Shown: positions 8,283 through 19,291, counted from the first letter of the stretch. The stretch: 55,315 nucleotides of DNA from an uncultured Prevotella sp. (GCA_905233165.1 CAJODL010000011.1:1-55315), one strand, 5' to 3'. Notes: generated from the sequence alone by a model not told the origin. Made by a program: numbers and translations.

Positions 8283-10714
8283 ATGCGAAAAATCTTTTTA
8301 CTCAGTGCATTTATGCTATCTCTGTTAGCTAATGCGAAGGTAATAACAGAAGTGACGACATTCCTGCTGGCAGGACCTATGGCGATAAATACCCCCTTTG
8401 GCGTTGATTCCGTAGATGTCCAGGGAAAGAAGTTTGACGAGAAGTCGATACTCAATGGCCTAAGCCTGATGGCACCTGCTACGACGACATTCAGCGGACA
8501 GATTCTCCCCTCTCTTGAAGACAGCAAGAGCGTCGGGATATTGTCTTTCTATGTCAACAACACGAATTTCATAAAGGGAAAGCTGAACGTACAAGGTCCG
8601 AAGAACTATAAGCTATTCATTGATGGTACGGAAGCACAGCCTGACATAAAGCTGTCCCCAGAGCACCATACAATAGCCATAAAATACATTACCGATACTA
8701 AGGCCAAGGATTCCATTCGTGTCACGATAGAGGCTGACAGCACAGTTGCCTATACTACTGATGAACACCATCCCTTCATGTTTCATGATATGTCGGACGG
8801 ACGCAGGGTGCGTAATGTATCGCTATCGTCTGATGGCACATACATCATAGTGACCTATCAGAATACAGAGCGTGGTGGCAATTCACAGTGGAGTAGAGAA
8901 TTGCGTGACGTAAAGACAGGGCGACTGTTGTATATCCTCTGCCGTGATGCACGATGGATGCCACGTTCTGTTGCGTATATAGAAGAAGAGTGGGATGCTG
9001 GCCATAAGCATCTCATAAAGGTTGACCCCAAAACAGGTGAGCGCAGTCGCTTTGCCACTGATGTGCCAAATGGCGGATACACCATCAGTCCTACAGAAGA
9101 CTATCTCATAATAACTGCTGATGAAGAAGGTCCGAAGGAAGATAATCAGGTTTATGAGGTGCTTGAGATGAGCGACAGGCAGTCAGGTTGGCGAAGGCGC
9201 ACCTATCTCATGCGCTATGACATCGCTACCGACCTCAGTCAACGCATTACCTTCGGCAACAAAGGCGAATACCTCTATGACATTTCTCCTGATGGCAAGA
9301 AACTGCTTATAGGTTCCAGCCACTCACGTCTGACAAAGCGTCCTACCACAGTCCACGACATTTATATAATGGATGCCAAGACTCTTGCTGTTGACACCCT
9401 TATCACTGCAGGCGAGTTTTTCGACCATGCGGGGTTCTCACCTGATGGTAAGCAGCTGTTGTTTAGGGGTAATCCGGAGGCTTTCAACCGCATAGGATGT
9501 CAGTTGCCTGCTGATGTAACACCAAGTTCTGCAGAATATGAACTTTTTCTCTTCGATATTGCTACCAAAAAGGTAACACCTCTGACAAAAGACTTCGACC
9601 CATCAGTCAACAATTTTGATTGGTCGCTGGCAGACGGACAGATATATTTCTCTGCAGAAGATCGCGACTATGTCAGCATTTTCAGATTGAATCCCTCAAA
9701 GGCCACAATCGAGAAGCTGCCGTTAGAAGGCGATGACATCTATCGTTTTGATTTGTCAACACACTCTCCTACGATGGCATGGTTAGGTTATAAGACTATG
9801 GAGCAGGCATCAGCCTATGTTGTTTCTCTGCAAAACCTGAAGAAAGCAAGATGCCTCTTTGATGGCAAGACGACTCTTGGCAAAGCCGAACTGGGCACCT
9901 GTCAGGATTGGAACTATGTCAACTCCAAGGGCGAAACGGTATATGGACGCCTCTATCTGCCAAAGGATTTTGATGCTACGAAGAAATATCCCATGATTGT
10001 CTATTACTATGGCGGTTGCTCTCCCACTTCCCGTTCCTTTGAGTCTCCCTATGCTCCACAGATATGGAATTCTTTAGGTTATATTGCCTATATAGTGCAA
10101 CCCAGCGGTGCAACAGGCTTTGGTCAGGAGTGGGCTTCACGCCATGTGAATACTGCTGGTCAAGGTCCTGCCGAAGACATCATCGAAGGGGTGAAGAAGA
10201 TATGCGAAGAGCATCCTTATATAAACAAGGAGAAGATTGGTTGTATGGGAGCCTCTTATGGCGGATTCATGACACAGTATCTTCAGACGATAACCGACAT
10301 CTTTGCCTGTGCCGTAAGTCATGCAGGCATCTCCAACCACACCAGCTATTGGGGCGAAGGCTATTGGGGCTACAGCTATAGCGAGGTATCTATGGCCAAC
10401 AGCTATCCTTGGAGCCACAAGGACCTGTATGTTAATCAGTCACCACTCTTCAATGCCGACAAGATACATACTCCCCTACTCCTGTTGCATGGTGATTCAG
10501 ACACAAATGTGCCTATCATCGAAAGCCTGCAGATGTTCACTGCCCTGAAACTATTAGGACGCGAAGTAGCGCTTGTAGAAGTAAAGGGAGAGAACCATCA
10601 CATCCTCGATTATGCCAAGAAGGAAAAGTGGCTTGCAACACAAATGGCTTGGTTCCAACGTTGGCTGAAGGATGACCCATCATGGTGGGAGGTTCTCTAC
10701 CCTAAAAAGAATCT

Positions 10715-10718
<4 letters not shown>
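8283..10718 (+). CDS. Secreted S9-family peptidase (DPP-IV/prolyl oligopeptidase type)
   Basis: 811 aa exported serine peptidase that should remove dipeptides or cleave short peptides in the periplasm. Signal peptide MRKIFLLSAFMLSLLANAK. Residues about 170-520 form the beta-propeller with WD-like repeats (FSPDGKQLLF, ISPDGKKLLI). The C-terminal alpha/beta hydrolase shows the nucleophile motif GASYGGF (Ser658), HGDSDTNVP (Asp740) and ENHH (His772/773). All catalytic residues are present. It ends convergent with the TonB receptor: TAA and the opposite TAA share the palindrome TTAA. Confidence 0.93.
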
Positions 10719-12685
<1,967 letters not shown>

Positions 12686-12695
12686 AAATCAGCCG

Positions 12696-12703
12696 CGAAG
12701 GTA
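12696..12703 (-). promoter_or_regulatory. -7 box TACCTTCG of the TonB receptor
   Basis: TACCTTCG matches the Bacteroidetes -7 element (TAnnTTTG) and ends only ten bases before the ATG, so the leader would be nearly absent. The -33 element is not clear. No cobalamin riboswitch is visible upstream. Confidence 0.5.
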
Positions 12704-12866
12704 CAAAAAAATAACGAAAAACGAAAGACAAAAGACGAAAAATATTAAATTTCACCTTTCTTTTTCCCCATAGTTCGTGAACGAAATGACCTGAGACTGG
12801 CAGCATAATAAGTGTTATTTTTACCCATTTTCATCAGAGTGTGTAAAAAAAAAATAGTCATATTTC

Positions 12867-12898
12867 TTTGTAGATATTCGATTTTTTTCATACTTTTG
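12867..12898 (+). promoter_or_regulatory. Promoter TTTG-N20-TACTTTTG of the AraC regulator
   Basis: TTTG at 12867-12870 and TACTTTTG at 12891-12898 are separated by exactly 20 bases, the canonical Bacteroidetes primary-sigma promoter. The start codon lies 53 bases downstream. Confidence 0.8.
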
Positions 12899-12951
12899 TG
12901 CCCAAATAAGATTCTTTCTGTTCAATCTGAGGTTATAAAAACAAATCCATC

Positions 12952-14079
12952 ATGTACGAACAACACATTCTGGAAGACATTTTGTTTTTTATGCTCTATG
13001 CAGCAGCGGCAGTGTTATCACTGTTGGCTTGTCTGTACCTGATGTTCCGTAAGGGTAATGCTTTTGCCAGCGATGTCACGCCACCAGCACGCTTGCGTTG
13101 GTGGACTGCAGCTTTTTTTGCATCTATGACGCTGAGTCATGTGTGGTACTTCCCCCCATATTTCCTTCCTCATGGCGAAGATCAAATAATGGGCCAACTG
13201 GTAGGAGGCCTGCTTGACAGCATTACAGTAGTACCCTTTGCAATAGCCATACTATTCACTATGCTGCAAGACCGCAAACGTTCGCTGTGGCCTATTGCCG
13301 TGATGGTGGCACCGCTTGTTGTAGGAATGGCATTGTGCGTCATCAATTGCAGCCTTGACTATATGGCTTTTATATATGTCTATTTCCCCATTATGGGACT
13401 TGGATTGGTAATATATATGGTACATGAAGTTTGGCGATATGGCCGCTGGCTGCGGGATAACTATGCCGATCTGGAGCATAAGGAGATATGGCAGAGTTTC
13501 GTGGTGCTGAACATCATCCTGATAACATTCAGCATTTATGTGGGCGGCATGGACTGGAAGGCATACGAATCAATAATTCAGATATGCGACATCATTGTTA
13601 CCTGCTTTATCTTGTGGCGAGTAGAGACTTTGAGCGATCTTGGCAATTTGCGTAACGATTCTGTTGAGGCGGAAGAGTCAACAACTGACTCTGAGCATGG
13701 GGAAAGAAGCAGCAGTTCGTCAGCCATATGCGAAAGAATCGCCCCCTTGCTGCAACGGTATTGTATAGACACGCATCTCTACTTACAGCACGACCTGACA
13801 CTCTCACAACTTGCAAGAGCAGTTGGTACCAACCGCTCTTACCTAGGCCAGTATTTCTCCTCTCAGGGCACGACGTACAATGCTTACATCAACAACTTAC
13901 GCATCAACCATTTCATGAACATTTGCCGCGAAGCAGTTGCTGCCCGCCGACCCTTCACTGTCCAGCAATTGGCTAACGACAGCGGCTACAGAAGCTATAG
14001 CACATTCAGTCTTGCATTCAAAAATCGCACGGGACAATCTGTAACTGCATGGATACGGGAGACAACACAGCAATCATAG
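12952..14079 (+). CDS. Membrane-anchored AraC-family transcription regulator
   Basis: 375 aa. The N-terminal 220 residues contain about six to seven transmembrane helices (for example ILFFMLYAAAAVLSLLACLY, MGLGLVIYMVHEVW). The C-terminal 100 residues are an AraC helix-turn-helix domain: LTLSQLARAVGTNRSYLGQYF and VQQLANDSGYRSYSTFSLAF, ending KNRTGQSVTAWIRE. This layout suggests a membrane sensor that binds DNA directly. The adjacent small membrane protein and amidohydrolase are candidate partners or targets, by position only. A canonical promoter precedes it. Confidence 0.9.
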   Translation: MYEQHILEDILFFMLYAAAAVLSLLACLYLMFRKGNAFASDVTPPARLRWWTAAFFASMTLSHVWYFPPYFLPHGEDQIMGQLVGGLLDSITVVPFAIAILFTMLQDRKRSLWPIAVMVAPLVVGMALCVINCSLDYMAFIYVYFPIMGLGLVIYMVHEVWRYGRWLRDNYADLEHKEIWQSFVVLNIILITFSIYVGGMDWKAYESIIQICDIIVTCFILWRVETLSDLGNLRNDSVEAEESTTDSEHGERSSSSSAICERIAPLLQRYCIDTHLYLQHDLTLSQLARAVGTNRSYLGQYFSSQGTTYNAYINNLRINHFMNICREAVAARRPFTVQQLANDSGYRSYSTFSLAFKNRTGQSVTAWIRETTQQS

Positions 14080-14171
14080 CATTAGGTTCTTAAAATCTGC
14101 AAAAATCTTTTTAAAATCTTCAAAATACAGCTTACAAAAATCCAAGACGCATATGTTCTGGATTTTTTTTG

Positions 14172-14179
14172 TATCTTTG
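14172..14179 (+). promoter_or_regulatory. -7 box TATCTTTG
   Basis: TATCTTTG lies 37 bases before ATG 14217. No TTTG is found at the expected -33 distance, so the promoter may need an activator. The box overlaps the only upstream in-frame alternative start (TTG 14169), which argues against that start. Confidence 0.5.
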
Positions 14180-14216
14180 TCTACGAATCTCTATATATTC
14201 AAACAATATAACACTT

Positions 14217-14774
14217 ATGCTTAGATATAAAAAGAAGCTCCAAGTAGCAGAAATTGCTATTACCGCCGTGTCAGCAATGCTCTCGGTAGGAGTAATGATT
14301 TATGCCGTTGCCCTTTTGGGATGGAAAGAGGCTGGGGAAGAGATAATCCTTAACATGTTTTACATCGCATGTGTCATCATGATGTGGATGTACCTCTTCA
14401 ACCATCTCTCTACACAGCGGTTCAACTACTGGAGTTCGATATGTGTGTGCATAACGATATTGTTACGCGACATTCTCTTCCCACCGCCATTGGCTACTTA
14501 CGCCCTTCATCTGGCGTGCCTTACACTATCAGTATGGCTGGTCATGATGCTTACTTACTTTTACGCACGCAAGGAGTGGAAGAGTTACACCAAGAACAAC
14601 CTGTGGTTCATCTTTATTGTTGACGTAGCCATTGCCGCACTCTACAACTATGACATCATGATTGAGGACACAGGCGAGCTAAGGACGTTTTTTTTGACAG
14701 AAATATGGATTCGTCCAACACTCACCTACGGCCTGGTGGCATGCTTCATAAGAGAAGATAACGATAACGAATAA
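14217..14774 (+). CDS. Small polytopic membrane protein of unknown function
   Basis: 185 aa from ATG 14217 (MLRYKKKLQVAEIAITAVSA). About five hydrophobic helices follow, including MLSVGVMIYAVALLGW, NMFYIACVIMMWMYLF and LHLACLTLSVWLVMMLTYFYA. The general look resembles the membrane half of the upstream AraC regulator but without a DNA-binding domain. I do not recognise a family. It is followed after 29 bases by the amidohydrolase and may be co-transcribed. Confidence 0.7.
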   Translation: MLRYKKKLQVAEIAITAVSAMLSVGVMIYAVALLGWKEAGEEIILNMFYIACVIMMWMYLFNHLSTQRFNYWSSICVCITILLRDILFPPPLATYALHLACLTLSVWLVMMLTYFYARKEWKSYTKNNLWFIFIVDVAIAALYNYDIMIEDTGELRTFFLTEIWIRPTLTYGLVACFIREDNDNE

Positions 14775-14803
14775 CTAAAAACGAATATAATAACCTAACA
14801 AGT

Positions 14804-16441
14804 ATGAAACAGACTCTCTTTCTTGGCAACATCATCACTATGGATGAAAAGCGGCCCTTTGCCAAGGCTGCATTAGTGAAAAATGGTATATTCGCATATA
14901 TCGGCAGCATAGAAGAAGCGAAAAAGCTTGCAGATAAAGACGCACAGGTGTTGGACTACGGTGAAAACTTCATTTATCCCGGTTTCATCGAGTCTCACTG
15001 TCACGGCCATCTGGCAGGCTACCGCGCCATCGGACAGGCAGACCTGACACAGGCAGGCGTTGTCACCGACTATGCAAAATACCGTGAAGTCATGAAGGAC
15101 TTCATAGCGAAAAACCCACAACGAGACTTTTATATAGCTTCGGGCTGGGTGGAAAATGACGAATATGTCAGCAAGGCATACCTTGATGAAATCTGCTCAG
15201 AGAAGCCACTCCTTATGCAGACGGGCGGCGGACACTCCATGCTGCTCAATACGAAGGCGATGGAATGGGCAGGAATTGATGCGGCATACGCTAAGAAATG
15301 GGGTTATGACCTTGTACACGTAGATAAAGACGGTGAACCCGATGGATATATCTGCGAGGGTCCAGTGTTCGAGATAATACCGAAATTACCTACTACAGTA
15401 GAGGATATCAAAGAATATCTGCTCGCTTGGCAGGACATCGCCTTCAAAACAGGCTTCACTGCAGTTGGCGATGCTGGCGCAGAGGTTGTTCATCGCGCTG
15501 CTCCCCAAGCATATTACGAGTTGCAGAAGGAAGGCAAGCTGAAGCTACGCACCTATGCATGGATGTATGTCACCGATAACATAGCCGACCCGAAGGCGGA
15601 AATAGCCCGCATAGCAGCCCAACGTGCCAATATGAGCGGCGAGTATTTCCACATTATCGGTGCCAAGGCTTTTTTAGATGGTGTGACAGAAGCTCATACA
15701 GGTTGGCAAAATCAGGATTATCTTGACTCACCAGGCTATCATGGTGCAGAACGCTTCAACGACCACGACAAGATGGTGCAGTTGATTGTGGAGGCTGACA
15801 AGGAGGGCATGTCCGTACACGTTCACTCAGAGGGCGGCGGTGCTACACACTATATGCTGGGCTGCATTGAGGACGCAGAGAAGATTACCGGCAATCTTGA
15901 TCAGCGCAACGTGCTGGCACACCTGCATTTCGTTACTGACGAGGACGTAAAGCGCATGGCGGCAACCGGCTCCGTTCCTGCCGTAGCACCACTATGGTCA
16001 CCGAAGGCACCTGGTATGTATGAGCAGGAAATAACCTACGTTGGTCAGGAGTTAGCCGATCAGGCCTACCCCATCAATTCATTCTATGATGCTGGTGCCA
16101 ATGTGGTCTTCCATTCCGACTATCCCGTTTCACCGATGATGGACATCAAACTCAGTATTTATACGGCAGAGAAACGTAACTATCCGAAGGAAGCGTTTGG
16201 CGGCATAACCAGTCCACGCGGTCTCAAGGAGTCCATCACCCGCGAGCAGTCACTGCGTGCCATGACCATCAACGTTGCCCGTCTCTTCCATCAAGAGCAC
16301 CGTCTAGGTTCTATTGAGTATGGCAAGATAGCTAATATGACCGTCTTTGACTGCGACTTCCTGCACGATGACATCGAGAAGGTAGCACAGGCTAATATCA
16401 TAGCCACCATCGTTGACGGAGAAGAGGTTTACAAAGCATAA
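14804..16441 (+). CDS. Amidohydrolase (YtcJ-like, amidohydro_3 family)
   Basis: 545 aa cytoplasmic metal-dependent hydrolase, substrate unknown. The N-terminal composite sandwich (LFLGNIITMDEKRPFAKAAL) leads into the metal-binding PGFIESHCHGH motif near residue 62. Later metal/catalytic sites are visible: the KAFLDGVTEAHTGW segment, VHVHSEGGGA, LAHLHFV and FHSDYPVSPM. The C-terminus EYGKIANMTVFDCDFL is the usual return to the sandwich domain. No signal peptide. It ends before a strong terminator that overlaps the queD promoter. Confidence 0.88.
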   Translation: MKQTLFLGNIITMDEKRPFAKAALVKNGIFAYIGSIEEAKKLADKDAQVLDYGENFIYPGFIESHCHGHLAGYRAIGQADLTQAGVVTDYAKYREVMKDFIAKNPQRDFYIASGWVENDEYVSKAYLDEICSEKPLLMQTGGGHSMLLNTKAMEWAGIDAAYAKKWGYDLVHVDKDGEPDGYICEGPVFEIIPKLPTTVEDIKEYLLAWQDIAFKTGFTAVGDAGAEVVHRAAPQAYYELQKEGKLKLRTYAWMYVTDNIADPKAEIARIAAQRANMSGEYFHIIGAKAFLDGVTEAHTGWQNQDYLDSPGYHGAERFNDHDKMVQLIVEADKEGMSVHVHSEGGGATHYMLGCIEDAEKITGNLDQRNVLAHLHFVTDEDVKRMAATGSVPAVAPLWSPKAPGMYEQEITYVGQELADQAYPINSFYDAGANVVFHSDYPVSPMMDIKLSIYTAEKRNYPKEAFGGITSPRGLKESITREQSLRAMTINVARLFHQEHRLGSIEYGKIANMTVFDCDFLHDDIEKVAQANIIATIVDGEEVYKA

Positions 16442-16473
16442 GGCTTCTTTATACACACCAATTTAACGGAATT

Positions 16474-16517
16474 TGCACAATAAACTGAAAAAAATTTGGT
16501 TTATTGTGCATTTTTTT
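16474..16517 (+). terminator. Strong terminator of the amidohydrolase gene
   Basis: A perfect 12-bp stem (TGCACAATAAAC / GTTTATTGTGCA) with a 13-base loop is followed by T7. The -33 box of the next promoter lies in its loop. Confidence 0.92.
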
Positions 16518-16526
16518 ATAATTTTG
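16495..16526 (+). promoter_or_regulatory. Promoter TTTG-N20-TAATTTTG of the queD operon
   Basis: TTTG at 16495-16498 and TAATTTTG at 16519-16526 with 20-base spacing. Transcription should begin near 16532, at the foot of a small hairpin that precedes the riboswitch. Confidence 0.85.
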
Positions 16527-16546
16527 CACCCGCTATTGAAAATAGC

Positions 16547-16580
16547 TTAGGTAGAAGAAAACCCTAATTAAAAAACTTTT
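16547..16580 (+). promoter_or_regulatory. preQ1-I-type riboswitch upstream of queD
   Basis: A 34-nt element with the architecture of the class I preQ1 aptamer. P1 is UUAGG (16547-16551) pairing with CCUAA (16563-16567). The unpaired U16552, C16562 and A16575 occupy the positions of the ligand-contacting U, C and A. The A-rich tail UUAAAAAACU follows P1. The pseudoknot P2 can form five pairs, AGAAG (16553-16557) with CUUUU (16576-16580). Length equals the 34-nt Bacillus queC aptamer as I remember it. A perfect GCUAUU-GAA-AAUAGC hairpin (16532-16546) stacks just upstream. Only three bases separate the element from the queD AUG, so it should act on translation start. Confidence 0.83.
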
Positions 16581-16583
16581 TTT

Positions 16584-16922
16584 ATGTATTACATTAGAAA
16601 AACTATGGAGATAGCCGGCTGTCATCAGCTGAAGCTATCGTACAGAAGCAAATGCGAGAAACTGCATGGTCACAACTGGGTTGTCACCATGTTCTGCAAA
16701 GCCAAAGAACTTAATCAGAATGGTATGGTGATTGACTTCACACAGGTGAAGGAGAAGATTCACGGATACCTCGATCACGGAAATCTTAACGAACTGTTGC
16801 CCTTCAACCCAACAGCAGAGAATGTAGCACGCTGGATATGCGATCAGATACCAGAATGTTACCGCGTAGAGGTGCAGGAGAGTGAAGGAAACGTTGCCAT
16901 TTACGAAGAAGATGAGGATTAA
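16584..16922 (+). CDS. queD: 6-carboxytetrahydropterin synthase QueD
   Basis: Converts dihydroneopterin triphosphate to 6-carboxy-tetrahydropterin in preQ0/queuosine synthesis. 112 aa with the PTPS zinc ligands His14, His28 and His30 (LHGHNW) and catalytic Cys24; FTQVKEKI and YLDHGNLNE are standard family segments. ATG 16584 follows the riboswitch immediately. Its 3' end overlaps queE by 11 bases, indicating coupled translation. Confidence 0.95.
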   Translation: MYYIRKTMEIAGCHQLKLSYRSKCEKLHGHNWVVTMFCKAKELNQNGMVIDFTQVKEKIHGYLDHGNLNELLPFNPTAENVARWICDQIPECYRVEVQESEGNVAIYEEDED

Positions 16923-17520
16923 CGAGATTTTTTATTCCCTGCAGGGAGAAGGCAGCTTTACAGGCACTCCTGCAGTGTTTATCCGCTTCAGCGGCTGCAA
17001 CACGAAATGTCCTTTCTGCGACACTCAGCATGAGGAGTATGTAGAGATGACAGAAGATGAGATATTGGCAGAGGTGAAGAAATATCCTGCCAACCACGTT
17101 GTCATAACTGGTGGGGAACCAACGTTGCAGCTTACTCCTTCGCTTTGTCAGAAGTTGCAGGAAAACCTCTTCTTCGTGCAGATAGAGACAAACGGAAGCG
17201 TGAAGCTGGACAACAAATTCAACCTGAAAGATCAGGAAGAGTCGCTCATCGACTGGGTTACCTGTTCGCCGAAGAATCTGCCCATCAAGATACAGAGGAT
17301 TGACGAGCTGAAGGTACTCTTTGACGGAGAGCAGCCCATGCTCTACATGAACGACCTGAACTTCTACAATCACCGCTTTTTCATACAGGAATATCGTCTG
17401 CAGCCCTTGGATGACGGGCAGCCAGCGGAGATTAACAGACAGAAATGTATTGACTATATTCTAAGAAACCCACAATGGACATTATCACTTCAGACACACA
17501 AGATACTCAACGTGAAATAG
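16912..17520 (+). CDS. queE: 7-carboxy-7-deazaguanine synthase QueE (radical SAM)
   Basis: Radical SAM enzyme that contracts 6-carboxytetrahydropterin to CDG. ATG 16912 gives MRINEIFYSLQGEGSFTG, the exact expected start of QueE, so the longer frame from 16882 is not used. The cluster motif is CNTKCPFC (Cys29, Cys33, Cys36). GGEPTLQ is the SAM-binding GGEP motif. 202 aa. It overlaps queD upstream and folE downstream by 46 bases. Confidence 0.95.
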   Translation: MRINEIFYSLQGEGSFTGTPAVFIRFSGCNTKCPFCDTQHEEYVEMTEDEILAEVKKYPANHVVITGGEPTLQLTPSLCQKLQENLFFVQIETNGSVKLDNKFNLKDQEESLIDWVTCSPKNLPIKIQRIDELKVLFDGEQPMLYMNDLNFYNHRFFIQEYRLQPLDDGQPAEINRQKCIDYILRNPQWTLSLQTHKILNVK

Positions 17521-18077
17521 AGCTGAAACAGGCTATACGCACTATTCTCACATACATAGGAGAAGACCCAGATCGCGAGGGCCTTCAAAACACGCCTGAC
17601 CGCATCTGCAGGATGTACCACGAGATTTTCCGAGGCTATGATGCCAACAGGAAACCACGCATCACGACATTCAGGAATTCCGCACACAGCGAAGAGATGG
17701 TTTTCGACTGCGGCGACTATTACTCTATGTGCGAACACCACATACTGCCCTTCTACGGAAGATATTACTTTGCCTACATACCAAGTGCCGACGGAAGGAT
17801 ACTTGGTATTTCGAAGGTAGCAAGAGTAGTTGGCTACTGTGCTGCAAGGCTGCAACTGCAGGAACGCCTGTGTAAGGAAATCGTTGACATGATAAGCGAA
17901 GCCCTTGGTGACACTGCACAGGGTTTTGCCATAATGCTAAGGGGCAGACACTTGTGCAAAAGCATGAGAGGGGTGAAGAACAAGGGCGAAATGTCAACAA
18001 CCTACTTCACAGGAGAATTCAAGAAAAAAGCACAATTGAGAAACGAGTTTTACAATCTGGTAAAACTACAAGGATAA
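17475..18077 (+). CDS. folE: GTP cyclohydrolase I FolE
   Basis: Makes 7,8-dihydroneopterin triphosphate from GTP, the entry to folate and to queuosine. 200 aa with zinc ligands in MCEHHILPF (Cys86, His89) and GRHLCKSMRGV (Cys161). The start at 17475 lies inside queE, so the three genes form a tight operon. The queC and queF genes are not in the window. Through the upstream riboswitch, preQ1 may also control folE mRNA, though folate supply would then be affected; another folE copy elsewhere would ease that. Confidence 0.95.
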   Translation: MDIITSDTQDTQREIELKQAIRTILTYIGEDPDREGLQNTPDRICRMYHEIFRGYDANRKPRITTFRNSAHSEEMVFDCGDYYSMCEHHILPFYGRYYFAYIPSADGRILGISKVARVVGYCAARLQLQERLCKEIVDMISEALGDTAQGFAIMLRGRHLCKSMRGVKNKGEMSTTYFTGEFKKKAQLRNEFYNLVKLQG

Positions 18078-18083
18078 AAAGAA

Positions 18084-18115
18084 ATCCCCTGCGGAAAGTT
18101 ATTTCCGCAGGGGAT
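18084..18115. terminator. Bidirectional terminator hairpin between folE and ferredoxin
   Basis: A perfect 14-bp stem (ATCCCCTGCGGAAA and its complement) with a GTTA loop sits 6 bases after folE and 26 bases after the convergent ferredoxin gene. T/A-rich flanks on both sides allow use in both directions. Confidence 0.85.
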
Positions 18116-18141
18116 AATTCCTTCCTTAGAAGGATAGATTA

Positions 18142-18306
18142 TTACAGGCTGATTGCCTCGTTAGGACATACATCAGCGCATGTGCCGCACTCTGTGCAAG
18201 CATCAGGATCAATAGAATAGATATCACCTGCTGAAATTGCGCCTGATGGGCACTCATCGATACATGTACCACATGCGATACAATCGTTGCTAATTACGTA
18301 AGCCAT
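18142..18306 (-). CDS. 2[4Fe-4S] ferredoxin
   Basis: 54-aa electron carrier, easy to miss by length. MAYVISNDCIACGTCIDECP and CTECGTCADVCP provide two complete C-x2-C-x2-C-x3-C(P) motifs (Cys9/12/15/19 and 37/40/43/47), so two 4Fe-4S clusters. The protein is a classic clostridial-type ferredoxin used with pyruvate:ferredoxin oxidoreductase or hydrogenase in anaerobes. It is a single-gene unit between its own promoter and the 14-bp terminator. Confidence 0.96.
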   Translation of the reverse strand: MAYVISNDCIACGTCIDECPSGAISAGDIYSIDPDACTECGTCADVCPNEAISL

Positions 18307-18380
18307 AGTTCTTAATGTTTTTGTAAGTTTGTAAATTATATATCTAACACTAAATATCAGTTCATCGGAACTTCTGTGTG

Positions 18381-18388
18381 CAAAGGTA
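18381..18388 (-). promoter_or_regulatory. -7 box TACCTTTG of the ferredoxin gene
   Basis: TACCTTTG on the minus strand, 75 bases before the start. The expected -33 position is not TTTG but falls within the palindrome at 18405-18422. Confidence 0.7.
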
Positions 18389-18404
18389 ATATTTTTTTTA
18401 TTAC

Positions 18405-18422
18405 ATACCTAATTTTAGGTAT
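18405..18422. promoter_or_regulatory. 18-bp palindrome, candidate operator of the ferredoxin gene
   Basis: ATACCTAA-TT-TTAGGTAT, two perfect 8-base arms, covers the -33 position of the ferredoxin promoter. A regulator bound here would block or replace -33 contacts. The regulator is unknown. Confidence 0.6.
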
Positions 18423-18516
18423 ACTTTTTTCAAAAATATCCCAAAAAAGGCGTTTTTTGTAGTTTTCCCTACCCTACGGTAACAATTTTTGGACATTATA
18501 TTCGTTTATATTAAGT

Positions 18517-19278
18517 ATGAAACGACTTCAATTATACATAGTAAATGTGCTTCTCCTTATGCTCTTCAGCATTTGCACATATGGTCAGACGATGGAACGT
18601 AACGTACAGAACCGTCCATATACTGACTTGCGTCCAATGCATTTTGGCATTGTTGTAGGTATGAATTTTCAGGACATGAAGTTCCAGAATATAGGCCCTC
18701 AGACACTTACCCTTAAGGATGGCAGCCAAATGGCATCAAATGTTGTCTGCGACCAAAGCAACTGGGACCCTGGCTTCAATGTGGGTGTATTGATGGAAAC
18801 ACGCATAAATGAATATTTCGCATTCAGACTTGCCCCGCAGTTGTATTTTGGCACCCGAAATCTTACGTTCCACAATCTCACAAGGTCGGAAGCAGAAGGG
18901 CACGATGTAGAAGAAAAGCAATCTATGAAGACTGTATATATAGGTGCGAATCTGGATATCATCTTTGCTTCTAAACGCTTTAACAACCACCGCCCATATA
19001 TGATGGCTGGTATTGCACCAATGATAAACCTGTCAAGCAAGTCAAACGATTATATACAGATGAAGAAGTCTGACGTCTTTGCAGAAGTCGGCATAGGATG
19101 TGACTTCTACCTACCCTTCTTCAAACTACGCCCAGAATTGAAATTCATGATGGGACTTACCAACTGTTTCAACTCCAAGCATATTAACGACATGAACAAT
19201 GCCGACCAGATGCCGTATGCAGCTTCTGTCCACAATGCTAAAAGTAAAATGTTTGTCTTGTCTTTCTACTTTGAATAG
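18517..19278 (+). CDS. porT: PorT-family outer-membrane protein of type IX secretion
   Basis: 253 aa outer-membrane barrel needed for type IX secretion in Porphyromonas. After a signal peptide (LLMLFSICTYGQ) it shows the PorT signatures RPMHFGIVVGMNFQDM, FAFRLAPQLYFGTR, HRPYMMAGIAPMINL, SDVFAEVGIGCDFYLPFFKLRPELK and the ending FVLSFYFE with terminal aromatic residues. The assignment rests on the similarity of these segments to PorT as I know it. It is a separate gene 10 kb from gldKLMN. A TATATTCG sequence 13 bases before the ATG may be its -7 box. Confidence 0.82.
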   Translation: MKRLQLYIVNVLLLMLFSICTYGQTMERNVQNRPYTDLRPMHFGIVVGMNFQDMKFQNIGPQTLTLKDGSQMASNVVCDQSNWDPGFNVGVLMETRINEYFAFRLAPQLYFGTRNLTFHNLTRSEAEGHDVEEKQSMKTVYIGANLDIIFASKRFNNHRPYMMAGIAPMINLSSKSNDYIQMKKSDVFAEVGIGCDFYLPFFKLRPELKFMMGLTNCFNSKHINDMNNADQMPYAASVHNAKSKMFVLSFYFE

Positions 19279-19291
19279 ACGGATAAAAAAG

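Noticed and set aside
12686..12951. Possible cobalamin riboswitch upstream of the BtuB-like receptor
   Set aside because: The -7 box lies ten bases before the ATG and no B12-box-like sequence is visible, so there is no room for a leader.
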